Shown piece by piece: positions 6,000 to 8,485 of a DNA stretch of 8,485 nt (position 1 is the first letter of the stretch; every line of letters starts with the position of its first letter). The notes under the pieces were generated by a model. That model saw nothing but the letters and a program-made list of their open reading frames with translations, ran no database searches and was not told where the DNA came from. The translations under genes were made by a program, and so were the position numbers. The DNA is from Sphingobacteriia bacterium (GTDB lineage Bacteria > Bacteroidota > Bacteroidia > Chitinophagales > Chitinophagaceae), in contig REAV01000022.1 of NCBI GenBank assembly GCA_004294465.1, positions 1-8,485 of the forward strand, in the 5' to 3' direction.

Positions 6000-7556
6000 T
6001 TATTGATAATCATCTTCATTCATTTCTTCATCGTCCTCTCCTGCTGATAATGAACCAAGATTCATTATACTGCCCATTAAGTCTTTGAAAATAATTTTAC
6101 CGTCTAAAGATTTTTTACTGATCAAAGAATAGGAAGACAATCCATGCAAAACAAATTCCATTAATAAGGCGTTTTCTTTGTCATTGGCCTGAGGATAATA
6201 CTTTTTAACAACACCAAAAAGCCCGTCAACTTTATACAAAGTTTGTATTCTTAATTCGTCTTTCATATCCATCAACAAATCAAGGTGATTGCCTGCATCA
6301 AACCATCTTGTAATTACTTTATAAGGATTTTCAGGTTCTCTTTCTTCTGCTGATTTTTTGCCACTGTTTCTACGTTTTTTAAATGTATCAGGATTAGGGA
6401 AATAAGCAGCAAACTGAGTGCGAATAGACTTATCCAATAAATTAACAGCTACCTGATAAGGCCCTTCTTGTTCTCCTTCATACACCAATTCGATTTTACC
6501 GGTGATTGCAGGTATAATTCCAGATAAATCACTTACCCATGCCTGGGTTTGTTTTTCATCGTGAATGATAGCTCTTCTTTCTGCACTGCTTATTGCGTTT
6601 TCAAAAGCAGCAATGGTTAATCTGGCACTCACTCCACTTTTTTTATCAACGTACTCATTGGACCTTGCTTCGAAAGATACTTGCTCAATGATTCTTTTGA
6701 TTAAATCACTTACTAGAACTCGATCTTTTTGTACTGATAAAATATCGGCCTCTTGTTCAGTAATAGACAAGGAAGTTTCAATATCCTTTGGATAGTGTGT
6801 GAGTATCTGACTTTGAATACGATCTTTTAAAGGGGTTACAATGCTTCCTCTATTGGTGTAATCTTCGGGGTTTGCTGTAAAAACAAATAAAATATCCAAT
6901 GGCATTCTCAATTTAAATCCACGGATCTGGATATCGCCCTCTTGTAAAATATTGAATAAGGCCACTTGAATTCTTGCTTGCAAATCGGGCAATTCATTGA
7001 TCACAAAAATGCCACGATTACTTCTTGGTATGATTCCGTAATGGATCACTTTTTCATCAGCAAAACTGAGTTTTAAATTAGCTGCTTTAATAGGATCAAT
7101 ATCTCCAATTAAATCAGCCACACTCACATCAGGGGTAGCTAATTTTTCTCCATAACGTTCTTTTCTATGTACCCAATGAATGGGTGTTTCATCTTGCAAT
7201 TCTGCCACAAGGTCTTTAGCAAATTTACTCATCGGATTAAGCGGGTCGTCATTTACTTCACTACCAGCAATTACCGGAATATATTCATCCAACAAATCAA
7301 TCATTTGACGAGCCATTCTAGTTTTAGCCTGGCCTCTTAAACCAAGGAATAAAATATTATGTCTGCTCAATAAAGCTCTTTCTGTATCTGGTATTACAGT
7401 GTCTTCATAACCAAGAATACCTTCAAATGGGTTTTCTTTATTACGTATAGTATTAATTAAATTATCCCTGATTTCTTCATGAACCGATTTGGATTGATAC
7501 CCTGCTTTCTTTAATTGTCCTAATGTAATGATCTTACTTATCTTACTTATCTTCAT
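6000..7556 (-). CDS. AAA+ ATPase of an AAA+/VWA pair (often misnamed magnesium chelatase)
   Basis: A 518-residue AAA+ protein related to the MoxR/ChlI group. From the ATG at 7556: Walker A GLRGQAKTR (72-80); SEVNDDPLNP (99-108) and GEKLATPDVSVADLIGDID (136-154), typical of this subfamily; Walker B IFVINELPDL (183-192), with Asn-Glu where Asp-Glu is usual; sensor 1 FTANPED (226-232); R246 in PLKDRIQ as a candidate arginine finger; and R312 in SARLT as a candidate sensor 2. The C-terminal half is helical and ends in an acidic tail (EDDEEMNEDD). It probably remodels a target together with the VWA protein encoded just upstream; the target is unknown. Nothing in the window suggests chlorophyll or cobalamin chelation. 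A TTG at 7583, directly after the upstream stop, could add nine residues; the ATG is preferred because no Shine-Dalgarno site supports the TTG. Confidence 0.88.
   Translation of the reverse strand: MKISKISKIITLGQLKKAGYQSKSVHEEIRDNLINTIRNKENPFEGILGYEDTVIPDTERALLSRHNILFLGLRGQAKTRMARQMIDLLDEYIPVIAGSEVNDDPLNPMSKFAKDLVAELQDETPIHWVHRKERYGEKLATPDVSVADLIGDIDPIKAANLKLSFADEKVIHYGIIPRSNRGIFVINELPDLQARIQVALFNILQEGDIQIRGFKLRMPLDILFVFTANPEDYTNRGSIVTPLKDRIQSQILTHYPKDIETSLSITEQEADILSVQKDRVLVSDLIKRIIEQVSFEARSNEYVDKKSGVSARLTIAAFENAISSAERRAIIHDEKQTQAWVSDLSGIIPAITGKIELVYEGEQEGPYQVAVNLLDKSIRTQFAAYFPNPDTFKKRRNSGKKSAEEREPENPYKVITRWFDAGNHLDLLMDMKDELRIQTLYKVDGLFGVVKKYYPQANDKENALLMEFVLHGLSSYSLISKKSLDGKIIFKDLMGSIMNLGSLSAGEDDEEMNEDDYQ
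7531..7553 (-). repeat. Short in-frame 9-base tandem repeat at the AAA+ start
   Basis: On the plus strand the unit ATCTTACTT occurs at 7531-7539 and 7540-7548, followed by a partial copy (ATCTT, 7549-7553). On the coding strand it encodes the repeated Lys-Ile-Ser in MKISKISKI, directly after the preferred ATG. The nine-base unit keeps the frame, so copy-number change would only alter the N-terminus length. Confidence 0.6.
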
Positions 7557-7583
7557 TATTTTCTTGTTACTGATTTGATTCAA

Positions 7584-8485
7584 TTAGAAAACGGTTTTTC
7601 TTTTACCGCTTTCAAAGTCTTTAAAAATAAATGCACCTAGTTTATCCAATGAGGCAAAGAATGCTTTGCCATTATTCATCTCCGTAAATTCTTGAACAAA
7701 TTTTTGAAGATAAGGATCTGATGCAATCATAAAAGTAGTGATCGGTATTTTTAATTTCTTACACTGAGCAGCCAAATTAATGCATCGATTTACTACTTTT
7801 CTATCCAATCCAAAGCTATTTTTATAATATTGTTTTCCTATTTTCAAACAGGTAGGCTTACCATCGGTAATCATGAAAATTTGTTTGTTGGGATTTTTTC
7901 TTCTCCTTAAAATATCCATTGCCAATTCCAGTCCTGCAACTGTATTGGTATGAAATGGCCCAACTTGCAAATATGGAAGGTCTTTAATTTCAATACTCCA
8001 TGCATCATTCCCGAAAACAACAATATCAATAGTATCTTTTGGATATTTGGTTGTGATCAATTCGCTCAAAGCCATGGCTACTTTTTTCGCAGGCGTAATT
8101 CGATCTTCTCCATACAAAATCATGGAATGGGAAATATCAATCATTAACACGGTAGAAGTTTGCGTTTTGAAATCGCTTTCTCTAATCTGCAAATCATCTT
8201 CCTGCATGGAGAAACTTTCTACTCCCCTGTTGATTTGTGCATTGCGAATACTTTCAGTAAAATCAATTTGTTCCAGCATATCGCCAAATTGAAAAGGTCG
8301 GGTATCTGGATTCACTTCGTCTCCTTGACCTTGTTTGAAAGTTTGATGATTGCCCTGGCGTGACTTTTTAAGTTTGCCAAAAATTTCTTCCAGGCTTTTC
8401 TTTCGAATGGTTTGTTCAGATTTTCCGGTAATTTTAAATGAGCCATCTGCCTCATTTTCTTTCATGTAACCATTTTGCTTGAGGT
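7584..8485 (-). CDS. VWA-domain protein of the AAA+/VWA pair (partial, 5' end outside window)
   Basis: Partner of the following AAA+ ATPase. Counting from the ATG at 8465, 293 residues are visible. A basic linker region (KSLEEIFGKLKK, 23-34) and QFGDMLEQIDFTESI (59-73) precede a complete VWA domain (about 104-280). Its metal-ion-dependent adhesion site is intact: DISHS (110-114), T175 in HTNTVAG, and D201 in MITDG, so it should bind Mg2+ and a partner or target protein. No signal peptide or membrane helix is seen in the visible part. The frame stays open upstream of 8465 to the edge, reading LKQNGY before the Met, which fits how I remember the internal sequence of longer Bacteroidota homologues. 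The real start is therefore probably beyond 8485. The stop directly abuts the TTG at 7583 and lies 27 bases before the AAA+ ATG, indicating tight co-transcription. Not a chelatase D subunit by any direct evidence. Confidence 0.87.
   Translation of the reverse strand, partial: LKQNGYMKENEADGSFKITGKSEQTIRKKSLEEIFGKLKKSRQGNHQTFKQGQGDEVNPDTRPFQFGDMLEQIDFTESIRNAQINRGVESFSMQEDDLQIRESDFKTQTSTVLMIDISHSMILYGEDRITPAKKVAMALSELITTKYPKDTIDIVVFGNDAWSIEIKDLPYLQVGPFHTNTVAGLELAMDILRRRKNPNKQIFMITDGKPTCLKIGKQYYKNSFGLDRKVVNRCINLAAQCKKLKIPITTFMIASDPYLQKFVQEFTEMNNGKAFFASLDKLGAFIFKDFESGKRKTVF

Noticed and set aside
6000..8485. Calling the AAA+/VWA pair magnesium chelatase subunits
   Set aside because: The fold is related, but there is no chelatase large subunit or tetrapyrrole gene in the window and the motifs fit a separate subfamily of unknown role.
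1..8485. Mobile elements, CRISPR arrays, tRNA genes or phage-like genes
   Set aside because: I saw no regularly spaced repeats, terminal inverted repeats, transposase or integrase motifs, or tRNA-like cloverleaf; the genes are ordinary chromosomal types with similar base use.

Overview
The window looks like a piece of chromosome from a member of the Bacteroidota, most plausibly near the Chitinophagaceae; the exact lineage is inferred. The evidence is low G+C content, TAnnTTTG-type -7 promoter boxes ahead of three genes, mostly weak or absent Shine-Dalgarno sites, and the flavour of the proteins. There are no insertion sequences, phage genes, tRNA or rRNA genes, or CRISPR arrays, and no gene-free stretch longer than about 120 bases. 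Eight genes are supported: six appear complete and two are cut by the window edges.

Left part (1-859). A minus-strand pair: a five-helix DUF4395-type membrane protein with two cysteine pairs, then, 30 bases downstream, the first 18 codons of a probable exported protein that runs off the left edge. A 122-base divergent gap separates this pair from the next gene.

Middle part (860-5997). Tryptophan 2,3-dioxygenase (kynA, plus strand) ends one base from the end of a convergent class I SAM-dependent methyltransferase. The methyltransferase shares an 83-base divergent promoter region with a plus-strand run of three genes: glmM (phosphoglucosamine mutase), a class I cysteine desulfurase, and a lipoprotein with a Gly/Tyr-rich segment. 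Gaps of 24 and 5 bases suggest the three are co-transcribed. KynA begins the kynurenine route from tryptophan, GlmM supplies glucosamine-1-phosphate for cell-wall precursors, and the desulfurase mobilises sulfur for Fe-S clusters or thiolation. Their grouping shows no obvious pathway link.

Right part (6000-8485). A minus-strand operon of a von Willebrand factor A (VWA) protein followed directly by an AAA+ ATPase. These form a recognisable pair, often labelled 'magnesium chelatase' in databases but of unestablished function. They are the best candidate here for an under-described system: an ATPase with an Asn-Glu Walker B motif working with a metal-binding VWA protein. The VWA reading frame stays open to the right edge, so its apparent ATG at 8465 is probably internal and the true start lies outside the window.

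Family assignments come from motifs and remembered family features, not from database searches.
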